The notes under the pieces: generated by a model | The model's input: the letters and a program-made list of their open reading frames with translations, nothing else | What the model was told of the DNA's origin: nothing | Databases searched by the model: none | From: Fasciola hepatica | Taxonomy: Eukaryota; Platyhelminthes; Trematoda; Plagiorchiida; Fasciolidae | Reading direction: 5' to 3' | DNA: 64,000 nucleotides | Assembly: GCA_948099385.1 (NCBI GenBank) | Contig: CANUEZ040000062.1 | Location: 3,589,501-3,653,500, forward strand | In this document: positions 21,325-33,480 of the stretch, piece by piece | Numbering within the stretch: the stretch's first letter is position 1 | How the letters are laid out: each line of letters starts with the position of its first letter | Translations under genes and position numbers: made by a program

Positions 21325-21765
21325 TCAGTAACCCGTTGTGGCGGGCGCAAGTTCGTCCGTCGTCTCCCTACAAAAAGGTTCGCTTAGATCCTCTATAACT
21401 ACTTTTCTATTGCGTCCCAGTGCTGCCTCTGTGCTTGCCTGTATCTTCCTTATTACACCTGTCATAGAATCTGTCTGTGCCTGAGGCGTTTTCATTTGGG
21501 TGGCCTGACTTTGATCCAGATAGGGCAAGCATTTCACCTCCAGTTCAACAAGACCTTGAAAGACTTCACATGACTCCTTGTTCGGTAAGCTTTTTTCCTC
21601 CCTTTCGCGGTGCACGCCAGTTGTCTTAGTTTTCAGCTTTGGTGATAAGGTCTCAGTCGTGCCATTGGGAGATACCAAGCTAGCTCCTTCCTCGCACGTC
21701 TCAACTCGCGAAGTGTTTTTCTGGCGTTCTTCTGTCAAGCTTCCTCCAGTCCTAGGGTGAATCAT
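21325..21765 (-). pseudogene. Possible ORF1 fragment of LINE E
   Basis: An open minus-strand frame of 146 codons, Lys/Glu/Thr-rich, lies just upstream of the LINE E endonuclease at the position expected for ORF1. No finger or RNA-binding motif is recognisable, so the call rests on position and composition. It may equally be a chance open frame. Confidence 0.35.
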
Positions 21766-21814
21766 GCTCTTGCCCCATTCTATAGGCCCTGAGCGTACCT
21801 AGGTCAGGTCAGGG

Positions 21815-22030
21815 AACCAGAAAAAAGGTTGAAACTGAGAGAGGCGGGGTTGGCAAGCGTATGTGGAGAGCTCGGGCGGCGTACTACCAACCCGCACTTG
21901 TTCAGAAAAAAGGACTGAAGGCTACATCAGGAGCTTCAAGCTTCCCATATGCAGAGTTGGATCTAGGCTGTTATCAGAAGGAGGCAGGGAGCATTGGCCT
22001 AAGATCTTCCCTGTCGGGAGTGGTTATTTT
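21815..22030 (+). repeat. Repeat R2, copy 1
   Basis: About 215 bases that align by eye with 43501-43730 in the same orientation. Shared blocks include tatgtggagagctcg, ccgcact, tcccatatgca and ggttatcagaa. I recognise no protein or LTR ends. It may be a SINE-like or degenerate element fragment. Confidence 0.6.
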
Positions 22031-23400
22031 CTTATTCTATAATTTCCCTCAAAATGAATTTCAAGCTGCTTTTTCTCTTGGATTCGTTTTGTTTCTTTGA
22101 TGTAAGCAACACCTCGTCAGACCTTTTGGAGGCTAATAACACTTTTTTATAAATCCATACTTTGCGTTTTTCCCACATTTTATTCACAGTCGATTTGATA
22201 TTTTACTATTTCACTGACTGCAGTTGTTTTCCTGCACAAACTATCAGATACGTTACTTTAAGTCGGAAACAACTTTCAATCAAACTATTTTTATAATCTG
22301 CACGAGAAATTGTTCTGTTGTTCAACATTTCGTTAAGTGAGGCTCTCTCTCCTCCCTAAATCCTTATATTCCAGACCCGTTTGCCAAATAACACAAGGAC
22401 ATTTAACACTTTCGGAAGATTCTGATTGGAGCATTTCACGAAGTACTAATTTGTACAAGTTTCCAGCGTACCATCTTCAGAATGGGCTGTGAGATTTTCC
22501 CAAACAAGGGTTTTTAATCAGTGGTCATTAAGGGATTCCCATCGACAAGATGAATGCTGGGCGAATAGACTAATAAAAAGGCAGCTAATATGAACTAGGA
22601 AAAGAGAGGTGCCCATTTCTAAGGACTTTTCCGCAAGATAGACGTAGTCCAACGAGCTCCAAGTTGAGCGGAGGTAGGTTTGTGCGGCGTTTCCAAGAAA
22701 ATAGCTCAAAAGGTCACCCAGGGATGCTCGGCGCGCTCCAGACTGGAAGCTTGTTGGAGCTGTTGTTTGGGCATGTGCCTCATCCGGTATTTATCCAAAT
22801 CTCAAGCCTCCGCCCATTACAAGCCCAAGATCCCCACTTGCGTGACATCTTTTATCGAATCCGTCAGGTCCACATCAATTTCAGAGTACTTGTCACGCGC
22901 CTCCAACACTTCTTATGCATCATCCTCTAGGGACTAATCATCTGAACCCCTGTGATAAAGGCGGTCCGAACAATAGCTATGGTTTTCTTTGGTGCATTCT
23001 GCCACCGTTCGTTTCCTCTGAGGACCAGTTTTGGCTACTCCGCACGTCGACACTGCCGGTGACCTAATCCTCACCTCTCCATTCGTGTGGCTCTATTCAT
23101 CTCCATCTGAATTTGCAACCTTAACCTCGCACCTGGATTCCACCTGATATTCCCCCCATCCATCCTCTCATTATATACTGCTCTCATTACAAAACCTCCA
23201 CTGACATTCGTGCTAGTAATACCACGCTGCGACTGTTGAGAGGCTGTGGCGCTGTGAAACTTCCCAGGTTGGACATTTGGAATTGTCGACGCCAGGCTGA
23301 CCACTAGCTTCTATGATTACTCTATCCGTCACCATGGAACTAGTGCTACTACGTCCCACTCGTCTCCTCCTGACTCACAGACGACACCATTTCTTGTTCC
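22031..23400. other. No recognisable gene (22.0-23.4 kb)
   Basis: AT-rich at first, then mixed. The short open frames here have no recognisable motif. The right end may be the leader of the endonuclease remnant that follows. Confidence 0.5.
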
Positions 23401-23425
23401 GTCAACCCATGGGAACACGACAAAT

Positions 23426-24629
23426 ATGACCATTTTAGCACTCAACGTCAGGTCATTACAAGCAAAAGTATGCGCGATTCCTACCGGGGTTCTCACCGGT
23501 ACTTTCGATACCATATGCGTCACTGAAGCCTGCCTCTACTCTGGGGTCACTATGACAAGCTCGTCCGCAGCTGGGCATAGAGTCTTCATGAGCACTATGG
23601 TAAACCGTCGGGGAGGCGAAGTGCTGCATATCACAGTTAATCCTTACTGGTCTTCCCAGTGCGTCATAAAGTCCTCGACTACACAGGCGACTCGGTCAGA
23701 TTAGTTGCTAAACTACGCACATAAGAACTCCTGTTGGAAAGTGTCCCTCTGTCTGCAAAAGCCCACAGCAGAGACCATTGTCCTCATCACCAATGCTTTT
23801 AACCTCGTCCCTACCCTTCCTGCCAGCCGCAAGCTTACCATCGGTGACCTCATTGCACCAGTGATACCTTGGCCGTTGGTTGAAGGCCCGAGGCATCATC
23901 GGGAATTGGTTGCTCGCACCAGGTCTGGTAGGTGAGCCAACTTCATGAATTCCCTTGCTACAGTCTTTAACGCACAAGACTTATTTTTTACTTAGGGTAT
24001 TACCTGTGTGGTCACATCAAAGTAGGAAAGCTTCATTCGGGTTGACCAAAAAGCAACTAGCATCACGTTCTCCTTGCCAGCAATTGCAGATAGACTAGAC
24101 CCCACTCACCGACAGTGGCACTGAACCTGCTGGAGATGCCCACCATGGAACTTTCGGTCGCCAAATCGGGATACAGTTCCCTATCTGATTATTTCCAACT
24201 GAAAGCCGATGTTCTGTATAATGGCTTGGATATTTTAACCGCAGAGATAAATCGTCAGACGAAGATCAAGGCTGCAAGACTATCAAATTACAAAGCTCTT
24301 TCACAGGTTGAGCCAAATTGCGAGCAAAACGGGATTTTTCAACATTCCTATGGCTGAGTCGAATATCGCGGCCAATTAGGTTGCAAACTGATCGGATACT
24401 CACCCGGAGGAAAAATAAAGTAGAGCGTCGTCACAAAAGAACTGAATATCTAAGTGAGTTTGTAAAACTAGAAACAAATTTGTCGGCAAAATATATCTTT
24501 TGCCAACTTAGACAAGGACTTTTAGGTAAACCTGCAGATATGGCGGAGGAATTCAATGCATTTTCAGCCCCTAAGTTAACCTCCGACACTGGCTTCCTAC
24601 ACAAGCTCAGAGCCCTTGTCCAACGATAG
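23426..24629 (+). pseudogene. Decayed LINE fragment, endonuclease N-terminus
   Basis: From 23426 the sequence encodes ILALNVRSLQAKVCAI and, later, DTICVTEACLYSG. These match the start of an EEP-type LINE endonuclease (an N-R-S-L segment and a VTETWL-like motif with the catalytic Glu; here the Trp of that motif is Cys-adjacent and altered). The following frames (to 24629) are broken, but one has the basic, coiled look of the endonuclease-RT linker. No RT motif follows. The element family is unclear; it may relate to LINE H. Confidence 0.5.
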
Positions 24630-25891
24630 TTTGTCTACTGTTTTGCCCCCTCTCCAGAGGACTCCCTCCGTCTGCTGACTTAGTGATGATGGTATATTTC
24701 CTGATCGTGATCAAAGCACGATAACAAGGCATGATCAGAGAATACAGCAATACACAAAAATGTGGGGTAATCACAATTTTGAGGTTCAGGGTTCACACAA
24801 TAGCAGTAATAGACCAAAAAACCTGAACAGTGTTTAAGTGAACCAAAGCGGAGAGGGTCAAGGCTGCGATTGCAAATCAGCTTCGAATTCGGGTCGAGGA
24901 CGTTTCATTCGGCCGGCCAGACGTCGGAGAGCAGATAAAAGCGGTACTGAAGAAGAGTAAAAGCCCACTGTTTGCGAGAACCCATAAAGCAACCGTTATC
25001 GGACATCTAAACATGGGCAGGGAGATGAGGCAGGAGTAATATACAAAGTACCTTATGGGTGCTGATAACTGTCTACGACAGATCCGGTAGTCCAGAGTAG
25101 ATCACGGCCATCTACGGAACTTGGTGTGCAGTCGATGAAAATAGAAAGAGAAAGAGAGAGAGCGCGGGGGAACGAAAGAGAGATTCAAAGAAGGGCCTGG
25201 TAGTGTAGAAAGAGATGCGATGTTGCATCAACTGGATATTAGAGGAACGAATATCGAGAATCTGGGTGACAGTGTCACCAAAAGAAGGTTAGAAGCAGAG
25301 TCAACATGGTGTTATCAAAGTGCAGTCTGAGACGCTTGCGGGACATAGAGAAGATCGATCCAACGTTGCGGAGGGAGCTTGTGATACAAATGCAAGTGAG
25401 TCGAGTGGGATAATGGTATTTACATCTCTGTATAGGTAATTTCAATATTATAAGGAAATTCAAAAGAAGGTAGAAACATTCACCAGGAATACAATGTGCA
25501 TTTAAAGGGAATGAATGGTGAATGGACTCAGAAATGTAGTGCTTTTGATACAACTCACGATAACAAATATCACCATCCATAGTTTTTTTCTGACACCGGA
25601 AATCTAACAAAACTTCTGCTGAAGCTATCACTGATATTTCGGCCAACTTTGAAATCCGAGCCCCCCAGCCCTCAGTCACTCTCCTTACACACAGCTGCAC
25701 ATCAAGCTTGATCTGTACGAGCAGCTATATTTATTGACGGAGTGACTTGGTGACCTGTCTTTATACTTTTCTTTCTGAAGTGTATACACTTCTGCTGCTA
25801 TAGGGGCCCAGTAAAATGTACCCATCCACGGGTCAGGTATAACCTCCAGGCCCTCTTCAAATACGGCTGTCCCTGTTTTAGACCCAAAAGA
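24630..25891. other. No recognisable gene (24.6-25.9 kb)
   Basis: Contains a short purine-rich GAGA tract near 25140-25180. I see no coding motif on either strand. The right end may include the 5' UTR of LINE H. Confidence 0.5.
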
Positions 25892-26761
25892 ATGTCTAAG
25901 TCTGTATTCAGAGGTCATTGTCCGCCTGGTCCAAAACGAACCATTCGGGCCTCCAGAGCGAAAAGAAACACAAAAGCCGACATGACGGCAGCTGCCAATA
26001 CATGTTCTGTATCACTGATCGATATATACAGCGGAGCCAAAAATAAAGTCAATGATTTGGAACAGAAGATAAACGATTTATATGATAAATGGCAATCGAT
26101 TGTGTGTGTACTATCAAAGATTTCCTCACTGACAATCATTGCTGAACCAATAGATCAAGCTGACCCCAAAACCTTTTCCAAAGCTGGTCGTTATATAGAT
26201 GCAATGGCCTCGGAAACGCACAGGAGGATAAAGAAAGCTAACAATGCTACAGCGTTAAACGTCCCGGAAAAACTGTCAACACAGTCTGTTAAAGCCACAA
26301 TAGTGAATGCATGCATCATGGCTCATCACATGTGCCACTGCACTAGGCTGTGGAAAAGATCACCACGATACCCCTGCCCTTTTCTGTTTCAGTTTTCCAA
26401 CCAATTAACGGCCGCTGAGTTCATCAGCAACTGTCAAGGGATTGCCGCAGCTACGTCATTTAAAAACATCAAAGTACACACCGATAAATCTCCTCTACAA
26501 AGAGAGATGTTCCGCATGCAGAGAGGCAATCCAGCGCCTTCTACTAGCTCTGATCAAACGGGACCCGTAGATGCATCACCACATACTCCAATGAACAGGA
26601 CTTCGGTCAGAACACCTACTACGCCTGTGGCCCCTTCGGCATCCGTGGACCTCCACCAGTCTAGTCCCCAGGATCTCACGCAAGTTTCGCGCTATTCAAC
26701 CCAGAGTGTGACACAGTCTTCTTCCGACAAGCTGGAAAGGCTATCACAAAAGCTCATGTAA
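25892..26761 (+). pseudogene. LINE H ORF1 (289 aa open frame)
   Basis: Starts with ATG at 25892. The first part is basic; a segment around residues 45-80 has heptad-like spacing (VNDLEQKINDLYDKW) that suggests a coiled coil. A middle region (FQFSNQLTAAEFISNCQGI) may correspond to the RNA-binding part of LINE ORF1 proteins. The tail is rich in Ser, Pro and Thr. Another Pro/Ser-rich frame continues at 26814-27944, so the original ORF1 was probably longer and is now frameshifted. There is no PHD finger, unlike D and G. Likely role: RNA-binding chaperone of the retrotransposon particle. This assignment is by position and composition. Confidence 0.55.
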
Positions 26762-26813
26762 AACCCATCAGGCAAAGGTTAAATGGGCGAGAACCCGGGG
26801 TATCAAATCTGCG

Positions 26814-27944
26814 GTGAGAAACGCATCGGCATTGCCATCGGTGCACATGACGCCAACAGAGACCATAGACTTAGACATATCGCCGTGTGTGTCAACGACC
26901 CAACCACCAGGAAAACGTCGGCACCCTGCCTCCCCACTTGCCACGTCCGCCAGAATAAATAGCGAAAATCAACCTCATCAAACCTATCATTCCACATTTT
27001 CAGGGTCTTCCACAAATCTACCCAGAAGTTCTCCCTCCCAGTTTAGCCACAAGACAACTGATCTACCAGTGACATCATCTCTACAGTCTAGTATGCCCAC
27101 CTAGAGGCCGCATGATATGACTGCGACAATACTGCCGCGGCCGCATATACCTAGAGCTATGGTGATCAAGCCCGGTAAGTACTGCTCAACAGGCATGCAA
27201 CCAACTAACCCACCTAGCCACTATCAACGGCTGCTACCCCCCTCTCGAGTCAGCTACCAGGTCGTCACCCCACTTCACGATCCCCCCTATTCAGATGCCG
27301 GTTGTGGAGTTCGGGCGGGCATCGGACCCTACAGCCACAACGCAGTCGCCTCGCCTCAGCTCCCTCCGACTAACAAGCCTATAACCCCTATCAGCCTACA
27401 AGCCCCTTCCAGTTTGGAGGCCCTATCGAATCCACTAACGTCAAACCGTCCTCAGATTATATATGGCATGCCCCCACCATTCCTTAGACCCTTTCTCCAA
27501 TGGACAAATCCTCTAAATCCCTATGATAACAGCGCGCCGAATGATGGCCATTGTTTGCTAAGGCACATTCCACCACCGTATGTGCCCTATCTTTTTCAAT
27601 GCCATGTGTCAAAGTTGCCGGTTGGCCATTCGTTAACCCTACTCTCAAGAGAAAATCTGTATTCCAAACCGGGGCTGTTAACGGACTACACTGTTATGCA
27701 GTCTCGTATCTTCAACCCTCCTCGGACAAATGGAAATGTCATTGTATCAGACACTTCAAACATCCCGCACTTTCTAAGGGATTTATCTACCTCGAATTCT
27801 AGCACCGCCCGACACCATAGCGTCACCATCCCTCCTTTTTCCAACATCGCGCCATACCACGCGACAGCTCATAGACCGAACCTTCCAACTCACGGCGTGA
27901 TTTGCCACCTGCATATGGACCTGCTAGTCAGACCAAGAATCTAG
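26814..27944 (+). pseudogene. LINE H proline/serine-rich region between ORF1 and endonuclease
   Basis: Two open stretches in the same frame (26814-27104 and 27117-27944), separated by a stop. They are rich in Pro, Ser, Thr and His, with no recognisable fold. They sit directly before the endonuclease and probably belonged to ORF1 or to the N-terminus of ORF2. Confidence 0.45.
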
Positions 27945-27994
27945 ACTGTTCCGCACCACACAACCTACTTCACCAACCGAATTCCCCAAAACTA

Positions 27995-28760
27995 AATACC
28001 AATAACAGTATCTCTTTGGTTCTTTTTAATAGCCGGTCCATCATGAACAAAATTCGGCACTTACGATATCTGGCCACTAGTTCTAGTTATGACATAATCT
28101 TGATCACTGAAACTTGGTTAACCAATTACACTCCAACAGACCAAATTTCTCTTGTAGGCTAGAATGTCTTCAGAGTAAATAGGGAAACTCGACGTGGTGG
28201 AGGTTGTTTGGCATTTGTCAAGCAAAACTTTAATACAACAACACTTCGTCTTCCTACACTCGACTCTATTCCCGATTCACTTTGGCTAACTGTCCCCATT
28301 CCTGGCTCTCACCTTAATGTTGGATGTGTTTACCGTACACCAAGCGAAAATTTCTCCGGACTCTCATATCTAATTGATGCTTTTGAATACCTATCCTTAC
28401 TGCCCTCAAGTATAGAGGTTATTGCTGGCTACTTTAACCTGCCCAAGATAGCTTGGCCATCTTTATCTACACCCGCCAACCTTTTACCATTTGTAACTAG
28501 CATTACCGTGGGAAGGTGGGTACGGCATATCCACTCTCCTACGAGAAAAACAGCATTTTAGATCTCATTTTCACCCATGGCGTCCCTCATATATTTTTCT
28601 CAATCTCCCGAAGTTTGCCCGGTAGCGATCACAATTTGGTTAACCGCCGCATTCCCACCCACCCACAGCCTAACCTGAAATCACACTATATCAAACCCTC
28701 TCCTCTCCCTGACTGGAAGGTTCTCCCTACTACCATTCGACAAGCTGATTGCAGTGACCC
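27995..28760 (+). pseudogene. LINE H endonuclease (EEP type)
   Basis: Would nick target DNA to prime reverse transcription. It shows ISLVLFNSRSIMNKI, then LITETWLT (catalytic Glu present), RRGGGCLAF, VGCVYRTPSENF, GYFNLP where the family has GDFN (the Asp is Tyr), DLIFTHG, and GSDHNLV with the catalytic Asp-His pair. A TAG near 28160 and a frame change near 28516-28560 break the frame. It is inactive as it stands. Confidence 0.8.
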
Positions 28761-29344
28761 ACAAAAAGCCACTGATATTTTCTATGCACAGTTCTCTAGA
28801 TGTCCTAATAGGATTACCTACCTCCTCCAGCAAAGGAATAATAGGAAATCCCATATCACTTCGCTGCAAACAAACTATGCCAAGCTCCAAAAATTCAAGA
28901 AACTACACAAAACTTTGCAATTCTTATTCAACTTTTTCGTTTCATTTCTACTATCCAAAGGCTTGAAGAAACTACACTACTTAACCAGGAAACAAAGGCT
29001 CTGCGACACCAAAATAGATCTTTTCGACTGTCATTATTGTACAGGATCAGAACCTCTCATAATCATGGAAATATCACGCACACTGTTTCAGTGGACAGTG
29101 TATCCGCCTCTACTCCCCTTTCTATTGCAGAGGCCTTCAACTCATTCTTTGCCTCAACTATGGCCCCTATTATTAATGTTGACCCTCCGCCTCTTCCCCT
29201 AGTTACCGCTTCAGCTTCGTCTACAGTGGAATTTGACGCCTCAATTATCTCCCAATTATTATCCACTTTCTAGCCATTATCTTACCCAGGACCTGGCGGC
29301 TTACCGCCTACTGCAATAGTTAAATGCTGACCTGACTTACCTTA

Positions 29345-30583
29345 CCTACTACTGAATATATTTACCCTATCAATGAATTCCAGTCTGGTGCCCGCAAACT
29401 GGAAATGCTCAATCATAACTCCGCATCACAAGAAAGGTCCACTGCTTGAGGTAACAAACTACCGTCCCATTAACCATACACCTGTCCTCTTTCGGCTAAT
29501 GGAAAAAATCGTAAAAGAACACATCGCCAAGCACCCCTTTCAATTGGACGTTATTATTCCTCGACAACACGGCTTCCTTCAATGAATATCTTGCGCAACC
29601 TGCCAACTCGATTTCTTAAATCTCATCACTGAAATGGCAGACAATGGAATGGCCCTTATAGTACTTTACTTGGATATGTCAAAGGCATTTGACCGCGTGC
29701 CGCACCCACATCTTCTGGCCAAAATCCGATCATTTGGCATCACTGACCCTTTACTATCTTGGATCAGTTCTTACCTGTCTAATCGCTCTCAGGTTGTCTC
29801 AATAAACGGACACTGTTCCAAGCCTAAACCAGTTACAGGCGGGGTTACGCAGGGCAGCGTCCTTGGCCCTCTGTTGTTCCTCATGTATATAAACGACATA
29901 TTCCTCTCAGTGAGCCATGGCACCCCACTTCTTTTTCCTGACGACATTAAAATTGTCTACTCATTCAAGCCTGAATGCATCGCCCTCCAAGTCGCCAAGG
30001 CCAGAAAGTATCTAGGGCTAATATTTTGCTCCTTTCAACTTCGAGACTGCATTCTTTTCCTTTGTAAATCTCATGCCAGGCCTTTATTAGAATACTGTCT
30101 ACTGATCTTTTCTAGTGTGTGGAAATCAGTCAGAATTATTATCGAGTCAGTTCAACGTAGTTTTACCAAGCGACTGATTGGATGGGGCTCACCCCTCACT
30201 TATAAAGAACGCTGCTAATTTTTAAACTAGACCCTTTATGGCTTCTCCGTATGAAACTGAACCTCATCTTTTTATATAACATCCTTCACAGTCGGACATA
30301 TACTTCTAACCTACTGCACTTTGCGCCCGTTTCTAGCTATCCTCTACGTTCAAGAATTCTTACCTTTTCAACCCCTATTACCAACACTAGCTTACATTTA
30401 CATTTCTTCATCACAGTATACTCTAACTTATGGAATAAATTACCGTTAGAAATACGCAGTTCTACTTCCAGACATCGGTTTAGAAGTGCGTTGGATAAAT
30501 TCCTCACGGTTACCCAAACCTTACAGCACCTAAATGTAGACGTGCCCGATGACCAAGCCTATGAGAAGGATCTAGACTTTTGA
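29345..30583 (+). pseudogene. LINE H reverse transcriptase
   Basis: Plus-strand RT: NYRPINHTPVLFRLMEKIVK and PRQHGFLQ, a stop near 29583, then YLDMSKAFDRVPHPHLLAKI (motif A), GVTQGSVLGPLLFLMYIND, and a motif C that reads FPDD at about 29936 where relatives have FADD (both Asp kept). The C-terminal region follows (HARPLLEYC; KRLIGWGSPLTYKERC), with a final piece at 30251-30583 ending RSALDKFL. Several frameshifts and stops are present. The motif order is that of CR1/Jockey-type LINEs. Confidence 0.85.
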
Positions 30584-30640
30584 ATCGCGCAAACACCGGC
30601 GGTCTATGACAGATGAAATTAAATAACCATTCTTAGTTTT

Positions 30641-31461
30641 TCCGCCTTCTGCAATCGAAAAACTAGTCCCAGTGAGTCACTGTCTATTATTGTTGCCTCT
30701 GTGTATCGATTCCCATTTATTCTCAGCTGGGAGCATCCCAGACCGCTCTCCTCTACTTTTTCTCTATTTCCAGACCTTCATTCATGCGTACTATTCTCTC
30801 GATGACTTTTAATACTCTGGAGACCACACCGGTAACTAACCTGGCCTACGCATCTGCCTGACCTTTGGCTATTCATACGCTACCCGACCGATGCTCTCTT
30901 GGTTACGTTCCAGGATCCCCTGGTGCCTGGTCGCCTGATAACGGACTACCTGATACCTACGGCCGTTTGGCCCCACCAAGAAAACTCATGTCAATCCCAA
31001 AGGTGTGAGGTGCGGTCAGATCCACCGCTTTGGCAGGCGCACATCGGGCGTGCAGGCCAACCGCAACGATTTGCGGGCGCAACTAGGCTGTGGGATCGCA
31101 CCTCCTGTCACCAGAATTGGTTTTCAGGTTGGGTGTCCAGCGCACGGCCAGCCTCACCCACTAGCACCAATTGAGGATTGAAAAACAACGTCCCCTGCAT
31201 CTTACTGCTGCCCCCCATTGCCTCCTCCAACGTTCCTGAACAAGGTTTACCGTACAACCGGTCAAGTTCCATATCAACATATGGACATATACTCACTCGA
31301 CTCAGAAATGTACCCTACTACTTGCGACTACTGACATTTATATCCATAGACTTATCTTTTGTTTGTCTGAACTGATGCCATGTTTACCCTCACTCCATTA
31401 TATCCAGTTACCGGATTCTGTACCCCAAAACATGAAACGGTTTTACTGTCCAGATCTTTAT
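30641..31461. other. No recognisable gene (30.6-31.5 kb)
   Basis: Mixed composition. One 91-codon plus-strand open frame (30899-31174) shows no motif. It lies between LINE H and R1, and I see no repeat match within the window. Confidence 0.5.
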
Positions 31462-33245
31462 TATGAATAAGACAATTCCTGGTATACTCTTGAGCAGACC
31501 ATTCATCCAATTGGTAATTTGTATGTCACCACTGCATTTATCTAAGCAAAACCATCATTTAAAGATTCGTTTCTCACCTGCCAACAATTCCACACAAAAC
31601 GAAATGGTCCTCCTTCTAGCGCTTCATCTGCGTGACACCAGCTCTATGTTCAGTGTATCCTTCCGTTGCATCTTTTCTCATTCAGCCATTTTCATTTCAT
31701 GACAATTGCATTGGCAATGAAGTATTCACAATCCAGGACATAAATGGTTCGATTGCCTCCTCAGCTTTTCATGTCAGACTCCAGCATATCCAGCTTTGCA
31801 ATCACCTGCACTTCCTGAGAGCTTCTCATATGTACTACTCTTATAAGACTGCATCAGTCCATTATATGTCCACCTCCCGCATCCACTTTGTCATCAACTT
31901 TAGGTCCTCTCACGCTACTCATCAACGAACTCAGAAAAGTCAATAATTGTATCACTTTTCACTCATCTATGAATCACTGCCGCTGCTCCGGCAAGACTCA
32001 TGGTCAGCCACCTGCACCACAATCCATAGTGCTCTCTCTACATCTTTAGCTGAAAACCAACTACTGTAATTTAAGCTGCCGTTATTTTGTCTGTCCCCCC
32101 CCCCAAAGTCTCAGTTTGGACTTTCCTCAACGTACCTAGTCATACGATTATCTGCACTTTCTGAAGACTCCAGTGATGTACTACCCCCAGTTTATTCCGT
32201 CAGATATCAAGCACATAAACCACTATTATGCCCAATTCGTTGTACATTTGTATTCCTCATTGGTCAGTCTTGGAGTAACCCCCGATAAACCAATAGTCGA
32301 GCACCGTTTCACCCACCTACTACCTATTGCCATTTTTTCATCAGTCCTCCACGATTAGGCATCTACGCCAAAGAACACTGCGAAAGCGATTTCTCCAAAC
32401 CTTTGCTGGCAATGGATTATACGTATGCCAACTTACTGACCTTCCGGTTGTTTCCCAAATGCCCCATGTCAGACTCTTACCAGCGCATCCCGTTAAGCGA
32501 TTCTCTACATGTTTTGACAGTATCGTTTATGCACCACCCTTATGCGACTTCATAAGATCGTCGTATATCAACTCCTGTATCCACCCTGTTGTCAACTTGT
32601 GTTCACCAATTAATCTGAAACGGACCCTTTATTCGAATCGTGTTTCACTCACCTGTCAACTTCCATCAGTCTGCTCCAGTGAAATTTCCAGGCTTGGGCA
32701 TCAACATCCACCTCTTTATTAGGGCGTCCTCCACAACCTCTTGATAAATGGTAAATACTAATTCCGTGGTTAAACGGACTGTTTCATTTACGCAATCCCC
32801 CTCCTCGAAGGACACCACAAATCCTTCGATATTATATTTCTGCTATTTTCCGGGTCATCTGGTTCAAGTGCACGTCCTTCATCACCCGAAATTCTCCCAT
32901 TTTTCGTTGGTGCTTTTTCGAAAGTTTTCTCTGTCAGTTTACTCACCCCTGCGACTTTACATCGACGCTATCCGAAATACTGCGCGTTTTTACTTCATCC
33001 CCGCTTTACTTCATCACGTATCTCGACGGCAGAGTCCATTTCACTCATTTCGCAAAAGTGCGTCCATCTGACATTCAAACTCAAATTTGCCGGGCAATCA
33101 TGCGTGCAACCACTAAGACCTGTATAATTTTAGGCTGTATTTACCCAAATGAATAAACAAGGAACCTCCTTGTGACCTCACTTGCATCTTATGATCATGC
33201 AATCACGCATGCTTCAGGTGTCCCCGAAATAAACCATTATTATTA
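31462..33245 (+). repeat. Repeat R1, long copy (about 1.78 kb)
   Basis: Same family and orientation as 18148-19295. It has the same start (ttatgaataagacaattcc) and the same end (gaaataaaccattattatta). It carries an extra internal segment, about 31755-32370, that the short copy lacks. No terminal inverted repeats are obvious. A palindromic stretch (gatcatgcaatcacgcatgc region near 33190-33215) precedes the end. Short open frames only; function unknown. Confidence 0.8.
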
Positions 33246-33480
33246 TCATTACCAAATTTGTTTATTTGAACCATTGCCTGATTTGGTGGCGACACTTGCT
33301 CCGCCTGTGTACACCGTCTGCACGCCATTGCGTTCCTCCAATACACACGTCGTCCCGCTCCGGCGTTTTCAGTTCTGCCCTTTTGCGCGCTGCCTTGTAT
33401 ATTATCGAAAGTGTCACGAATCGAGGACAAGGGGCCATAGACTATTTACGGGAGCAGGTCCCGACTTAACTTAGGGAAAT
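33246..33480 (+). repeat. Repeat R3, copy 1 (plus strand)
   Basis: About 230 bases starting attaccaaatttgtttattt, matching the reverse complement of 39722-39965. Both copies keep one reading frame open with similar residues (LATLAPPVYTVC, then RLTGAGPDLT-like). It abuts the end of R1. It may be a SINE-like repeat or the start of an unrecognised retroelement. Confidence 0.65.

Larger units (their letters stand above)
16421..21765 (-). mobile_element. LINE E, near full-length but decayed, split by repeat R1
   Basis: A minus-strand CR1-like element. A possible ORF1 (charged, Ser/Thr/Lys-rich) lies at 21765-21325. Endonuclease pieces lie at about 20840-20220, including VYRSPVSNAEEDAGLLEFL and GDFN. 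A linker is at 20218-19520, and RT pieces lie on either side of R1 (18148-19295). The C-terminal RT region is at 17629-16900 (YIALVRPHPEYTVRAWAP; SNWNKLPADV), followed by a 3' UTR with AAT-rich tracts at 16700-16890. It ends near 16421 with ccagtcctgtgctc and a CTGAAC-type tail. Many stops and frameshifts are present. Confidence 0.8.
25892..30640 (+). mobile_element. LINE H, near full-length but decayed (CR1/Jockey-like)
   Basis: A plus-strand non-LTR element distinct from E/C/A/B/D and G. Order: ORF1 (25892-26761 plus a Pro/Ser-rich extension to about 27944), an EEP endonuclease (about 27995-28750), a linker, RT (about 29350-30220) and the C-terminal region to about 30583. It carries stops at many points. 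It ends around 30640; I see no CTGAA tail here. Confidence 0.8.
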
